A DNA stretch of 58,269 bases from Lachnospiraceae bacterium (GCA_022774505.1 JALFLW010000068.1:1-58269), one strand, 5' to 3'. Counted from the first letter of the stretch, positions 9,720 to 19,621 are shown. Notes: generated by a model not told the origin, from the letters alone. Numbers and translations: made by a program.

Positions 9720-10907
9720 CTATTTCAGTTTTATCTGCCGTGACACTCCCAGGACAAGTCCCAGCTCCAGCATCATGATCGCACATGCCGTTCCTCCGTA
9801 ACTGATCAAGGGAAGCGGAACACCTGTCGATGGAATCGTATTGGTAACAACTGCTATATTAAACAATACCTGGATCGCAATATGTATCATAGAACCCACA
9901 CAGATCATCGAACCAAAGATATCCGGAGCATTACAGGCGATCATCACGATCCTCCACAACAATACCAAAAACGCGCCCATGACCAAAACTGCCCCCACGA
10001 TCCCAAGCTCTTCACAGATAACAGCAAATATCATATCATTGTAGGCTTCCGGAATATATCCAAGCTTTTGCATACTCTGACCCAGCCCGCTGCCGGTGAT
10101 CCCTCCGGAAGCGATCGCATATAATCCCTGAAGTATCTGATAGCCGCCCTCTGAGTTTTCAATATCCAGCCAGGATGTGATCCTCCCTGCACGAAATCCG
10201 CCACCGATCATTGCATATGCCGCTGCCAGTCCGAAGCCTGCCAGTCCGCACAAAATGAAATATTTCTTTCGTTTACTGGCCACAAAACACATTCCAACCG
10301 CAATAACCGTCACAATAATGGCTGTACTCAGGTTTTCCTTTCCAATCAGCACTATTGCCGGGGCAATATAGATCATCAGTTTAAAAAATCCCCAAAAATC
10401 ATCTAATGATCTTCTCGATTTATAGACTGCATATGCCACAAATAAGATAACACCGATCTTGGTAAATTCTGACGGCTGAAATTCTACTCCTACATTCAGC
10501 CACCGCCTGGCACCATTATGTTCGATCCCGACTCCCGGTATCAAAACCGCTGTCTGCATTATAAGACATAATCCATAAAACAGGTATACCCCGTTTATCT
10601 TGCGCAAATATAATTCGCGGTAATCCAGATTGGAAATAAGCAGCATTGCAGCTACTCCCAGAATCAGTCCCTTCAACTGCTGAGCCACAAATCGGAACGG
10701 ATCTCCAAACCGGCTGGTCGATGCCGTAAATGAACTTGCACTGTAGATCATTAATATTCCGAATAGTGCAATTGCCACAGTCATAAATAAAAGCATATAA
10801 TCATACTGCCGGTAATATCGCTCGCGGCGTTTTCTTCCGGCTGCATTTCTGTTTTCCGGCGGCCCACCTGTCCGCCTGCCATTTTGCACTCTTGCCATAA
10901 AAACCAT
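9720..10907 (-). CDS. ftsW: SEDS-family peptidoglycan glycosyltransferase FtsW (or SpoVE)
   Basis: The 395-aa polytopic protein of the SEDS family polymerises lipid II together with a class B PBP at the septum. About ten membrane segments are visible, with GVGIEHNGARRW, PSEFTKIG and the C-terminal PSTGVPLPLISYGGT motif typical of FtsW/RodA/SpoVE. A basic cytosolic tail of about 35 residues precedes the first segment. The start could be the ATG at 10907 or the in-frame ATG at 10898; GGAAGG spacing suits either. Position between murD and ftsQ argues for FtsW, but a sporulation-specific SpoVE role cannot be excluded. Confidence 0.92.
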   Translation of the reverse strand: MVFMARVQNGRRTGGPPENRNAAGRKRRERYYRQYDYMLLFMTVAIALFGILMIYSASSFTASTSRFGDPFRFVAQQLKGLILGVAAMLLISNLDYRELYLRKINGVYLFYGLCLIMQTAVLIPGVGIEHNGARRWLNVGVEFQPSEFTKIGVILFVAYAVYKSRRSLDDFWGFFKLMIYIAPAIVLIGKENLSTAIIVTVIAVGMCFVASKRKKYFILCGLAGFGLAAAYAMIGGGFRAGRITSWLDIENSEGGYQILQGLYAIASGGITGSGLGQSMQKLGYIPEAYNDMIFAVICEELGIVGAVLVMGAFLVLLWRIVMIACNAPDIFGSMICVGSMIHIAIQVLFNIAVVTNTIPSTGVPLPLISYGGTACAIMMLELGLVLGVSRQIKLK

Positions 10908-10953
10908 GCCTTCCGGTACCTGTCTGATCGATCAGGCACATTATCATTATTTC

Positions 10954-12306
10954 TTACAACTGATTTACATATTCCTTAAATAATGTTCCTCTTTGTTCAT
11001 AACTCTTAAACATATCCCAGCTTGCACACGCCGGTGAAAGCAAAACCGCCTCACCATTTCCGGCCTGCTGTGCACTGACCTTTACGGCATCCTTCAGAGA
11101 ATCAACACGGATAATATTGTTAAATCCGGCCTTTCTCGCTGCCGCCTCGATCTTGTCTGCGGTTGCTCCAAGCAAAACCAGACATTTCACCGTATCTCCA
11201 AAAGAAGCGATCCATTCATCATAAGAGGACTGCTTATCATATCCTCCACCGATCACTACTGTCGGTGTGATCATCGCCTGCACTGCTTTGATCGCTGCAT
11301 CCGGATTTGTCCCTTTGGAATCATTATAATATTTTACTCCATTTACCTCCCGGACAAACTCAATCCTATGCTCTACTGCTTTAAATTCTGCCACTGCCTT
11401 ACGAATACATTCCACCGGCACTCCCATATGCATTGTAACAGCCACTGCAGCCATTACATTTTCATAATTATGAACACCTAACAACTGCATGTCATGAATG
11501 GTACAGATCTTAATCTGCTCTGTATCCTTATAAATAATATCTTCCCCATCAAGCCAGATTCCACGTTCCAAAGGTCTGGCACTGCTGAACCAGAACACAT
11601 CTGCCGGAATTTTTTCAGCCATTTTCCTCAAATGCTCATCCTCGTAATTTAATACGCATATCTGGTCTTTCGTCTGATTTTCTGCAATCCTTGCTTTTGT
11701 ATCGATATAACATTCCATTGTATGATGGCGGTTGAGATGATCCGGTGTGATATTGAGGATCGCACTTACATCCGGCTGAAATGAATGGATCGTTTCGAGC
11801 TGGAAACTGCTGACCTCTGCAACCGTCACAGATGAATCCTTTGTCTCCAGGGCATATTCTGTATATGGAAGACCGATATTTCCAACCACATATACGCTCT
11901 CATAATACTCTCTCAGAATTGCTCCCGTAAGTGCTGTCGTCGTAGTCTTTCCATTTGTTCCTGTTATTGCTGCAAGCCTGCCTCTGCCACATGTATATGC
12001 TAACTCGATCTCACCCCAGACAGGTATCTTTTTTTCCTGCAGTCTGATCACAAACGGCAGGTCTGTCGGTACTCCCGGACTAAGAACTGCCAGATCTAGC
12101 GAATCCATAATCTCCTCAGGAAGATCTCCTATTATCAGATCATAGGAAATGTCAGAAGGAACCTTTTCTCTGATCACATCCTGCTTCGCATCCTTATTTC
12201 CCTCTAATATCGTAATCTTTGCATCCTTTGCAGCCAAAAGCTTCACTGCAGCTATTCCACTGATACCGGTTCCTACTACCAATACCTTTTTCCCTGTAAA
12301 ATCCAT
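10954..12306 (-). CDS. murD: UDP-N-acetylmuramoylalanine--D-glutamate ligase MurD
   Basis: The 450-aa cytosolic ligase adds D-glutamate to UDP-MurNAc-L-alanine. It shows the N-terminal Rossmann-like GTGISGIAAVKLL, the Mur ligase ATP site GTNGKTTTTALTG, the NITPDHLNRH motif and YYNDSKGTNPDA. Length is normal for the family. AGGAGG lies just upstream of the ATG. It follows mraY by 37 bp and precedes ftsW by 46 bp within the division cluster. MurC, MurE and MurG are not encoded in this window and must be elsewhere. Confidence 0.96.
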   Translation of the reverse strand: MDFTGKKVLVVGTGISGIAAVKLLAAKDAKITILEGNKDAKQDVIREKVPSDISYDLIIGDLPEEIMDSLDLAVLSPGVPTDLPFVIRLQEKKIPVWGEIELAYTCGRGRLAAITGTNGKTTTTALTGAILREYYESVYVVGNIGLPYTEYALETKDSSVTVAEVSSFQLETIHSFQPDVSAILNITPDHLNRHHTMECYIDTKARIAENQTKDQICVLNYEDEHLRKMAEKIPADVFWFSSARPLERGIWLDGEDIIYKDTEQIKICTIHDMQLLGVHNYENVMAAVAVTMHMGVPVECIRKAVAEFKAVEHRIEFVREVNGVKYYNDSKGTNPDAAIKAVQAMITPTVVIGGGYDKQSSYDEWIASFGDTVKCLVLLGATADKIEAAARKAGFNNIIRVDSLKDAVKVSAQQAGNGEAVLLSPACASWDMFKSYEQRGTLFKEYVNQL

Positions 12307-12343
12307 ATTTCCTCCTATCTCTTCTGTTCTCAGACTATTTTAT

Positions 12344-13330
12344 CTATAATGCAGCCAGAGCGATCAGGCAGAACAATGCTGTAACAATCGAAAATACAGC
12401 AACTACCTTTGTCTCTGACCAGCCACATTGTTCAAAGTGATGATGTATCGGTGCCATCCGGAAGATCCTCTTGCCCTTTGTGAGACGATAGCATCCCACC
12501 TGAAGGATCACAGACAGTACCTCTGTCAGATAAATAATACCCACGATCGGAATAAACAATGGCATTTTTAATATGAATGCCATCGATGACACAAAGCCTC
12601 CCAAAGCTAAAGACCCTGTATCCCCCATAAACACCCTGGCCGGGTATATATTGTATACCAGAAATCCCATCAATGCCCCTGCCACCGCTGATGAAACCGG
12701 TGCTGCCGTATTGCCGGTTCCAATAGCTACAACCGTAAAAAAGACGGCAACCAAAAGCGTAACTCCTGATGCCAGACCATCCAGTCCATCCGTAAAATTT
12801 GTTCCGTTTACGGTTCCAACCATAACGCAAAAAAGAAATACAATAAACATTCCTACCGGCATTTTCCAATAGCATCCGCCGGACAAACCTCCCGTAAAGG
12901 GTATCAACATCTGTGGTTCGTAATGAAGCGTCTCAAGATAATAATATGCAAACACTCCCGTAATACCACACTGGAGCAAAAACTTCTGCCAGGCGTGCAG
13001 TCCCAGAGAACGCTGCATGACCACCTTAATATAATCATCAAGAAATCCGATCAGCCCGAAGCCTACCGTTGCAAAAAGCACCGGCAGGATCTCTGAATGA
13101 TCCTTCAGATAAAACATAGATGTTATCACAATGGAAATCATGATAACAAGACCACCCATTGTGGGCGTGCCTGCTTTTTTCAAATGACTCTGCGGTCCAT
13201 CATCCCTTACATACTGTCCGAATTTTAAGCGTTTCAAAAAAGGGATCACAACCGGACACAAAATGACACTGATTGAAAATGCCAGCAGTACCGGTATTAG
13301 TGTATCCAAATAATTCATGCTGATAACCAT
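12344..13330 (-). CDS. mraY: Phospho-N-acetylmuramoyl-pentapeptide transferase MraY
   Basis: The 328-aa ten-helix membrane enzyme transfers phospho-MurNAc-pentapeptide to undecaprenyl phosphate, forming lipid I. Visible motifs are KKAGTPTMGG, LDDYIK, GTNFTDGLDGLASG, MGDTGSLALGG and the HHHFE catalytic loop. The frame is open further upstream, but AGGG six bases before the ATG at 13330 makes that the better start; an ATG at 13318 (MNYLDT) is the alternative. A 139-bp AT-rich gap separates it from the upstream PBP gene and could hold a secondary promoter. Confidence 0.95.
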   Translation of the reverse strand: MVISMNYLDTLIPVLLAFSISVILCPVVIPFLKRLKFGQYVRDDGPQSHLKKAGTPTMGGLVIMISIVITSMFYLKDHSEILPVLFATVGFGLIGFLDDYIKVVMQRSLGLHAWQKFLLQCGITGVFAYYYLETLHYEPQMLIPFTGGLSGGCYWKMPVGMFIVFLFCVMVGTVNGTNFTDGLDGLASGVTLLVAVFFTVVAIGTGNTAAPVSSAVAGALMGFLVYNIYPARVFMGDTGSLALGGFVSSMAFILKMPLFIPIVGIIYLTEVLSVILQVGCYRLTKGKRIFRMAPIHHHFEQCGWSETKVVAVFSIVTALFCLIALAAL

Positions 13331-13469
13331 GCCTTTCCCTAAATCACAAACTTTGAGCCATTGGCACATTATTTGCAGATCGCAATTTATTTTGAATCTT
13401 TCCGGTACTTTTACTTTATTTTATTTTTGTCTTTTGCAACGTATATTGTAATCCAATCCTGTGCGGAAA

Positions 13470-15233
13470 TCAAGCAGGCGGCGTTGTGACAACCTCACTT
13501 CTTTCGACACCCAGATAAGGAAGTGCATCATCTAAAAGTTCCGAGATCACAGGAGCCGCAATCGTTCCTCCATAGTAAATGCCCTGAGGTTCATCGATCA
13601 ATACCAATGCTGCAACAACCGGATCATCTGCAGGTGCAAACCCCATACAGGAAGCAATATACTTATTGCTGCTGCGGGGAAGTTTTTCGGAAGTTCCTGT
13701 TTTTGCTCCTACCTGATATCCTTCTACATACGCCTTCTTGCCGGAACCCTGCGAAACAACAGATTCCAGTATCATCCTCATAGTCTCTGAGGTGCCAGCC
13801 GATACTACGCCTTCCTTTTTCTCATAGGAAAGCTTTCTGACTGCTTTGCCGTCACTGCTTTCCAGCCGCACTCCAAAATGTGGTGTGATCTGCGTCCCTC
13901 CATTAATGATCATACTGATCGTGGATAAAAGTCTGACCGGTGTCAGCTGGAATGACTGTCCAAAAGACATCGTAGCCAGTTCAACCGCACCGACATTTTT
14001 CTTTTGGTGCATGATCGCCGCGGCCTCCCCCGGTACATCAATTCCGGTTTTATCCAGAATCCCCATTTTTTTTATATAAGAAAACATCTTATCTACCCCA
14101 AGCCTGGCCCCCACTTCCATAAATACAGGATTGCATGAATTTTGAACACCCTGTACAAAAGTTTCCGAGCCATGTCCGGTTGTCTTGTGACACCGGATCC
14201 TGCGATCCTCCACCACCTTATAGCCCGGACAGAAGAATGTATCCTCCAACCTGACCACTCCTGCCTCCAGTGCTGATGTTGCCGTGATCACCTTAAATGT
14301 CGATCCCGGTTCATACGTATCGCTGACACAGGCATTTCTCCACATTTTATTTAATTTTTCCTGCTTTTGTTTTTCCGAGAGACCGGTCCCCTTAGATTTA
14401 CTAATTAATTCATACGGCTCGTTCAGATTAAATTCCGGAACATTTACCATGGCATAAATCTCTCCATTTTGAGGATTCATCATCAAAATGCGGACGCTTT
14501 TTGCTTTCTTTGCTTTCATCACTTTCTGTGCCGCCTGCTGTGCAAAAGTCTGTATATTTACATCAAGACTTGTGTACAGACTGGCACCGGCGACCGGCTC
14601 AATCCTCTCTTCCGCTTTTCCATCAATCTCCAGTCCCCTTGCCGTCGTCATGGTCAGAATACTGCCATCTATCCCCTGCAGATATCTGTCATAGGCAACC
14701 TCCATCCCTATAATTCCCTGATTATCTGCCCCTGTAAATCCAATGACTCTGGAAGCCAGTTTTTCATTCGGATAATATCTCTTATAATCCTCATCAATCA
14801 TTACCCCTTCCAGTTTCATATCACGAAGTTTGTCAGAAACCTCTTTATCTACATTTGATTTGATCTTTTCGATAGAGGAAACCTTTTCTACCCGTTTTCG
14901 TACTTTGTCTTCCGGTATCTGTAGCAATTCCGACAATGCAGTGATCACCTTTTCGGGATCACGGATCTGATTATGGATCACGGAAATTGTTGATACTGGC
15001 TTATTTGATGCAATTTCAATACCATTCCGATCGTATATGATCCCCCTTGCTGCTTTCACCTTTCTTTGCCGTTGATGAACCTCTTTTGCCTTCTCTCCAT
15101 AATAGTCTGCCCTATTTACCATAAGATATAACAACCTTCCGGCAAGACATAGCATAGCTGCAACGACCATGGCATAGACAAAAAACATCTTCTGTTTCTG
15201 TAGTGTCCTGCTCTGTTTAAGATAATCCGGCAT
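13470..15233 (-). CDS. Class B penicillin-binding protein (FtsI/SpoVD-like), second copy
   Basis: The 587-aa protein has one N-terminal membrane anchor (about 16-36), a PBP dimer domain (ARGIIYDRNG onward) and a transpeptidase domain. The active-site Ser is in PGSTFK; SCN (in VQNSCNPVF) and KTGTSEK complete the set. It cross-links peptidoglycan outside the membrane. No PASTA repeats are present, unlike Bacillus PBP2B and SpoVD. It lies 59 bp after another class B PBP. By analogy with the Bacillus pbpB-spoVD pair this downstream copy may be the sporulation (SpoVD) version, but sequence alone does not settle that. Confidence 0.93.
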   Translation of the reverse strand: MPDYLKQSRTLQKQKMFFVYAMVVAAMLCLAGRLLYLMVNRADYYGEKAKEVHQRQRKVKAARGIIYDRNGIEIASNKPVSTISVIHNQIRDPEKVITALSELLQIPEDKVRKRVEKVSSIEKIKSNVDKEVSDKLRDMKLEGVMIDEDYKRYYPNEKLASRVIGFTGADNQGIIGMEVAYDRYLQGIDGSILTMTTARGLEIDGKAEERIEPVAGASLYTSLDVNIQTFAQQAAQKVMKAKKAKSVRILMMNPQNGEIYAMVNVPEFNLNEPYELISKSKGTGLSEKQKQEKLNKMWRNACVSDTYEPGSTFKVITATSALEAGVVRLEDTFFCPGYKVVEDRRIRCHKTTGHGSETFVQGVQNSCNPVFMEVGARLGVDKMFSYIKKMGILDKTGIDVPGEAAAIMHQKKNVGAVELATMSFGQSFQLTPVRLLSTISMIINGGTQITPHFGVRLESSDGKAVRKLSYEKKEGVVSAGTSETMRMILESVVSQGSGKKAYVEGYQVGAKTGTSEKLPRSSNKYIASCMGFAPADDPVVAALVLIDEPQGIYYGGTIAAPVISELLDDALPYLGVERSEVVTTPPA

Positions 15234-15292
15234 CCGGCAGTCACTCCATTCTCTCCGGTATTCCTTTTATATCTATTAACAAAGCATCCTAT

Positions 15293-17272
15293 TTATTCGT
15301 TTGTTCCTGTATCTCCCTCCTCATTATCTGCAGATTGCCCTGCCACTCCATAGTCTCCATCTGAATATCCGCCATCCGGAGCCTCTGTACCCAGATTCTT
15401 CTTCAATGTAGAAGGAAGTTTTAATTTTCGTGCCTTCGTTATCTCTGATTTTTTTCCGGACGGATATATTTCAAGCATTGGCAGAACATCCTTCATCAAA
15501 CTGCTGGCAAACTGTGTCGCATATGTGCTGTGGGCCTGATCTTCCACATTTGGCTCATCGACAACAACATAAACTACAAGCTGCGGATCATTTGCCGGCA
15601 CACATCCTATAAATGACACAAGATATTTTCCATGTCCTCTCGGTATTTTCTCTGCTGTACCGGTTTTACCTGCTACCTTATATCCCTTCACAGATGCCGG
15701 ATTAGCCGTACCATCCTGTACTGTCGCCAAAAGATATTTTCTCAATATCCGGCTTGTTTTTTCAGTGATCACCTTGCTCTCCAGTGCATCATCCTCGGAC
15801 TGGATCACTGCACCGGATTCACTTGATACTTCTTTGACAACATGAGGACGATAATAATTCCCTCCATTAACGATCGCTGAAAATGCAGCAGCAAGCTGCA
15901 CCATTGTCACCGTCTGACTCTGTCCAAAGCTGGAAGTAGCAAGCTGTGTGGAATGCATGGTATCATTATTAAATACTGTACCTGTAGCTTCACCCGGCAG
16001 ATCGATCCCGGTTTTTCTGCCCAGTCCAAACGCATCCATGTAATCCAGAAATTTTTCTTTTCCCAATTTTGCACTGATCTGCATCATTACATCATTGCAG
16101 GAAACCATCAATGCCTGTCCCAATGTCAAAGCACCATGTCCGCCATATCTGTTTGCCACACATTTAATATATCTGTCTGCAACCTGTTGTCCGCCATCAC
16201 AGACGTAACTGCTGTTTTGTCCTGCTTTTCCCTCGTCCAGGCAAGCTGCCACAGTGATCGGTTTAAATGTTGAGCCCGGTTCATATGAATCACTGATACA
16301 AAAATTTCTCCACAGTTCATTTAAAGCCTTAAGCTGCTCCTCCTCGGACATTGCTGCAATTTCTTCTTTGGAATATGCTACCGACAGATCTCTTGGATTA
16401 TTCAGATCATACATGGCATTGGACCCCATAGCCACAATGCCTCCCGTATTCGGATCCATTAAAAGACAGGCTATCTTTTTAGCACCTATCTTTTTCATAA
16501 ATTTCTGAATGTGCTGTTCCATAATTCCCTGCACATTTACGTCAATCGTCGATTTGACAGTATATCCATCCGTCGCGGCCTTGATCGTTTTTACCAGATT
16601 CAGTTCCGAATCAAAATAACCATACTGACGTCCGTTTGTTCCATTTAACTGATCATTATATGTATTTTCTATTCCCCAGGTTCCCGTATTCGTGTCCGTG
16701 CAGAATCCGATCACATTGCATGCCACGGTAGAATACGGATACTCTCTTTTATATTCCTCCTCAAAATGGATTCCCCGGATGTTTTCATCCTTTTCCTGCA
16801 GCTTTTCCATCTTACTTACAACAGATCGCTCCAGTTCCTTATAATCCTTCATGACATAATAACGGGAAGTTGGATTTTCCTTTAAAATTTTGTCAACCTC
16901 TGTCCCTGAAATACCAAGAACCATCTCCAATGCAGCTTTCGTCGGCTCCAGATATTTTTTATCCCGTCTAATGGCTGCCGGATCAAGAAAAAGATTATAT
17001 ACTTTCTCACTGGTTGCCAGTTTATTTCCATTTACATCAACAATATCTCCTCTTTTAAAAGGGATCGCATCGCTTGCATGACTTTGCTGGGCAAGCATTT
17101 TTTTGGTATATTCATCCCCTTTGTTTTTATTCAGATGGATGATCTGTACTGTCAGACCAATGCAGCCTAAAATAACAAAACCAAACACCAGCAGGATGCG
17201 ATATCGCATCGAACGGGTGCCTGGTTTATTTTTATAACGTGTATCTTTTACTCTTTTTTTTCTTTTTGCCAT
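15293..17272 (-). CDS. Class B penicillin-binding protein (FtsI/PBP2B-like), first copy
   Basis: The 659-aa septal transpeptidase candidate has a basic cytosolic tail, one membrane segment (about 25-46), a dimer domain and a transpeptidase domain. Motifs are PGSTFKP (nucleophile Ser), SCND and KTGTAEK. The last 40 or so residues form an acidic Gly/Asp/Glu tail rather than PASTA domains. It directly follows ftsL (29 bp), the position of PBP2B/FtsI in related clusters, so the division role is the best guess. AGGG lies seven bases upstream of the ATG. The companion PBP downstream is clearly homologous but differs in length and tail. Confidence 0.93.
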   Translation of the reverse strand: MAKRKKRVKDTRYKNKPGTRSMRYRILLVFGFVILGCIGLTVQIIHLNKNKGDEYTKKMLAQQSHASDAIPFKRGDIVDVNGNKLATSEKVYNLFLDPAAIRRDKKYLEPTKAALEMVLGISGTEVDKILKENPTSRYYVMKDYKELERSVVSKMEKLQEKDENIRGIHFEEEYKREYPYSTVACNVIGFCTDTNTGTWGIENTYNDQLNGTNGRQYGYFDSELNLVKTIKAATDGYTVKSTIDVNVQGIMEQHIQKFMKKIGAKKIACLLMDPNTGGIVAMGSNAMYDLNNPRDLSVAYSKEEIAAMSEEEQLKALNELWRNFCISDSYEPGSTFKPITVAACLDEGKAGQNSSYVCDGGQQVADRYIKCVANRYGGHGALTLGQALMVSCNDVMMQISAKLGKEKFLDYMDAFGLGRKTGIDLPGEATGTVFNNDTMHSTQLATSSFGQSQTVTMVQLAAAFSAIVNGGNYYRPHVVKEVSSESGAVIQSEDDALESKVITEKTSRILRKYLLATVQDGTANPASVKGYKVAGKTGTAEKIPRGHGKYLVSFIGCVPANDPQLVVYVVVDEPNVEDQAHSTYATQFASSLMKDVLPMLEIYPSGKKSEITKARKLKLPSTLKKNLGTEAPDGGYSDGDYGVAGQSADNEEGDTGTNE

Positions 17273-17301
17273 TCCAAATCCCTGTCCTTATGTCCGAAAG
17301 A

Positions 17302-17847
17302 TTATTTTTTATCCTCCGGAATATCTCCATACTGTTTTACCATGTCACTCTTTTTATTATCATATTTGTAAACTTTATTGTCAACAGCCTGGATCATTCC
17401 AAATTGCTTTGTAGCAACAGAATATACCTCTGACAGATCCACAGAATCCATAACCTTCTGATAATCCTCATCATTTTTCTGTTTTGTCTCTGTAATCTCC
17501 GCCTGCAGACTTACCACCTGATCTTTCATCTTGGTAATTCCCGACTGAACATGCAGATATGCGAATCCTGCTCCAAGAACAAGAATAACAGCCATTGTCA
17601 AAAAAACAAAAGACGAAAAGCCAATGGACGGCATAGCTGCCGGCTTTTGCTGTGGATATACTTTGTGCCTTCTGCGTCTCTGCGGCTGCTGTCTTCTCTC
17701 CGGCACTTCCTCCAGCTGATGAGCCAGATTGCCATATACATATCCTGTGCCGCGTCGTCCTGTCCCTGATGACTGTCTGCTGCCATATCCACGTCTACGG
17801 GTATCTCCTGTATGATACCCACTCTGATAATTTGGTCTTGTCGCCAT
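17302..17847 (-). CDS. ftsL: FtsL-like septum protein
   Basis: The 181-aa protein has an Arg/Gln/Gly-rich cytosolic part (1-75), a single membrane segment (about 77-98) and an extracellular coiled coil (about 100-130). This matches the FtsL/DivIC topology. The call rests on topology and position between rsmH and the first PBP, because FtsL sequences diverge strongly. Family members bridge FtsQ/DivIB with the PBP-FtsW pair. The basic N-terminal half is longer than in classical FtsL. GGGAGG lies eight bases upstream of the ATG. Confidence 0.8.
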   Translation of the reverse strand: MATRPNYQSGYHTGDTRRRGYGSRQSSGTGRRGTGYVYGNLAHQLEEVPERRQQPQRRRRHKVYPQQKPAAMPSIGFSSFVFLTMAVILVLGAGFAYLHVQSGITKMKDQVVSLQAEITETKQKNDEDYQKVMDSVDLSEVYSVATKQFGMIQAVDNKVYKYDNKKSDMVKQYGDIPEDKK

Positions 17848-17933
17848 ATGTTACGCCTCCCTGCTGTTCAATGATGCCGTTTTCTCAAATACGGCGTTGC
17901 TATTTCATCACAGATCTTGCTGTGTCATTTTCT

Positions 17934-17958
17934 GACGGTGCCCGTAATCCGCACCGTC
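17934..17958 (-). other. Hairpin in the rsmH-ftsL gap
   Basis: An 8-bp perfect stem (GACGGTGC / GCACCGTC, nine-base loop) lies in the 175-bp gap between rsmH and ftsL. No T run follows it on the minus strand, so it may be an mRNA-processing or attenuating structure rather than a full terminator. Confidence 0.35.
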
Positions 17959-18022
17959 AACCTTATTCAACAAACCACGGATCCCCCAATCCGCAAGAAT
18001 TTGTCGTGCCGGACTATCCGGC

Positions 18023-18958
18023 CTATATATGTTCAAACACCCGGAGCTTCGCACTTTTAGAACGTGAATTTTCCTCCAGTTCTCTTTCTGACGGAAGCAC
18101 CGGCTTTCTCGTAAGCACTTTTCCCTTTGACTTCTTTCCACAAACGCATACCGGAAAATCCGGTGGACATGTACACGGATCTTGTGCTGTCCGAAATGCA
18201 TTTTTTACAATACGATCTTCCAGCGAATGGAAAGTTATGATACAAAATCTTCCTCCCGGTGCCAGCAGATCGATCATCTCACTGATGTGGTCCTCCAATA
18301 CCGTAAGTTCCCTGTTCACTTCTATCCGTATTGCCTGAAAAGTTCTTTTTGCAGGATGTCCTCCCTTTTTTTTAAACTTCATCGGAATGGACTGATCTAC
18401 GATCTGTGCCAGCCGTCCGGTGGTAAGCACCGGATCTTTCTGGCGTTCCTGCACGATGTGTTTTGCAATATTTTTTGCAAATTTATCTTCTCCATACTTG
18501 CGGATCACCTGATATAATTCGCTTTCTGTGTACTCATTAACAATTGTGGCAGCTGTTATCTCCTGGCGATTGTCCATCCGCATGTCAAGCGGTGCATCCT
18601 CCCGGTATGAAAAACCTCTCTCTGCTGCATCCAGCTGGTAAGAAGATACGCCGAGATCCAAAGTGATGCCGTTCACCTTCTCAATCCCAAGCTCCGCAAG
18701 CACTTCCTTCATGGCCTCATAATTGCTTCTCACGATCGTCACACGATCTTGAAACTCTGACAGCCTCTCTGTCGCAGCCGCAATAGCATCCTCGTCCTGA
18801 TCAATTCCTATCAGCCTTCCTCCGGCTCCCAGTCTGCGGCATACCTCATAAGCATGTCCGGCCCCTCCAAGAGTACCATCTGCATATATTCCATCCGGTC
18901 GTACATTCAAATGATCGATCACTTCCTGCAACAACACCGATTTATGAGAAAATTCCAT
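18023..18958 (-). CDS. rsmH: 16S rRNA m4C1402 methyltransferase RsmH (MraW)
   Basis: The 311-aa SAM-dependent enzyme methylates C1402 of 16S rRNA. It begins [13 protein letters not shown], followed by [12 protein letters not shown] (SAM site), GVSSYQLD and [15 protein letters not shown], with a C-terminal TRKPVLPSE motif. [14 protein letters not shown] cysteine cluster lies near the C terminus. Length is normal. GGAG lies nine bases before the ATG. It is the second gene of the cluster after mraZ (48 bp), the standard order in Firmicutes. Confidence 0.97.
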   Translation of the reverse strand: MEFSHKSVLLQEVIDHLNVRPDGIYADGTLGGAGHAYEVCRRLGAGGRLIGIDQDEDAIAAATERLSEFQDRVTIVRSNYEAMKEVLAELGIEKVNGITLDLGVSSYQLDAAERGFSYREDAPLDMRMDNRQEITAATIVNEYTESELYQVIRKYGEDKFAKNIAKHIVQERQKDPVLTTGRLAQIVDQSIPMKFKKKGGHPAKRTFQAIRIEVNRELTVLEDHISEMIDLLAPGGRFCIITFHSLEDRIVKNAFRTAQDPCTCPPDFPVCVCGKKSKGKVLTRKPVLPSERELEENSRSKSAKLRVFEHI

Positions 18959-19006
18959 ATCTGCTGTCTCCTTCCGACAATTCCATACAATAATGCGGTG
19001 CCAGTC

Positions 19007-19432
19007 TTACAGAGAGATACCCAAAGCATCCATTGCTTCTTCCATCGACATCTCACTGCCAAGTGTCTGTTCTTCAAATGTCTCTTTGTCCCAGATTTCT
19101 ACACGATTGATCATACCTACAAAGACAAGATCTTTTTCCAGCTTGGCACTTTTACGAAGCTTCGCAGGGATCAATATCCTGCCCTGCTTGTCCAAAGCCA
19201 GTTCGGATGCCGATGCCATCAATTGTCTCTGTATCAAACGGCTCTGCTGATTAGACGGCAGACTCTGAAGTTTTCGTGCCAGTTCTTCCCAATCACTTTT
19301 TGGATATAGGTACAGACATCCGTCCACTCCCCAAGTGACATAAAATATATCTCCCAGTTCCTCGCGGTACTTTGCCGGTACGATAGCTCTGCCCTTTGCA
19401 TCAATTGAGTGCTCATACTGACCCATGAACAT
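19007..19432 (-). CDS. mraZ: Transcriptional regulator MraZ
   Basis: The 141-aa protein has two AbrB-like half-repeats (GQYEHSIDAKGRAIVPAKYR and LALDKQGRILIPAKLR). MraZ forms ring oligomers that bind repeated boxes in its own promoter and represses the division cluster (family knowledge). The frame extends upstream through GTG codons, but the ATG at 19432 is chosen because GGAGAGG lies 11 bases upstream; the ATG at 19426 is also possible. It is the first gene of the cluster, and matching operator boxes are seen directly upstream. Confidence 0.95.
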   Translation of the reverse strand: MFMGQYEHSIDAKGRAIVPAKYREELGDIFYVTWGVDGCLYLYPKSDWEELARKLQSLPSNQQSRLIQRQLMASASELALDKQGRILIPAKLRKSAKLEKDLVFVGMINRVEIWDKETFEEQTLGSEMSMEEAMDALGISL

Positions 19433-19469
19433 TGCTATCACCACCTCTCCACATTTTGGGTTTTATCTG

Positions 19470-19496
19470 ACACTTCCCTCCACTTCCTACCACTTT
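19470..19496 (-). promoter_or_regulatory. Triple MraZ-type operator
   Basis: On the minus strand three boxes, AAAGTGG, GAAGTGG and GAAGTGT, occur at exact 10-bp spacing (19490-19496, 19480-19486, 19470-19476). They sit between the predicted transcription start and mraZ. Tandem AAAGTG/GTGG-type boxes one helical turn apart are the known MraZ target, so autoregulation is inferred. Confidence 0.75.
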
Positions 19497-19503
19497 CTAA
19501 TTT

Positions 19504-19532
19504 ATTTTAACCGCTTTTTGGGAATTTAGCAA
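19504..19532 (-). promoter_or_regulatory. Predicted sigma-A promoter of the division cluster
   Basis: On the minus strand TTGCTA (19527-19532), a 17-bp spacer and TAAAAT (19504-19509) make a near-consensus vegetative promoter. Transcription would start near 19497, at the edge of the MraZ boxes, so bound MraZ could block initiation. Confidence 0.65.
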
Positions 19533-19621
19533 CCCTTTTCCCTCAATTTATTAATTTTTTTGTCATAGATGTGTCACATTTTACGACATCCTCCGGGATT
19601 TTTTCTTTTATTTTCCTATAC

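Noticed and set aside
17934-17958. Hairpin considered as a terminator between rsmH and ftsL
   Set aside because: No T run follows it on the transcribed strand, and the genes are expected to be co-transcribed.
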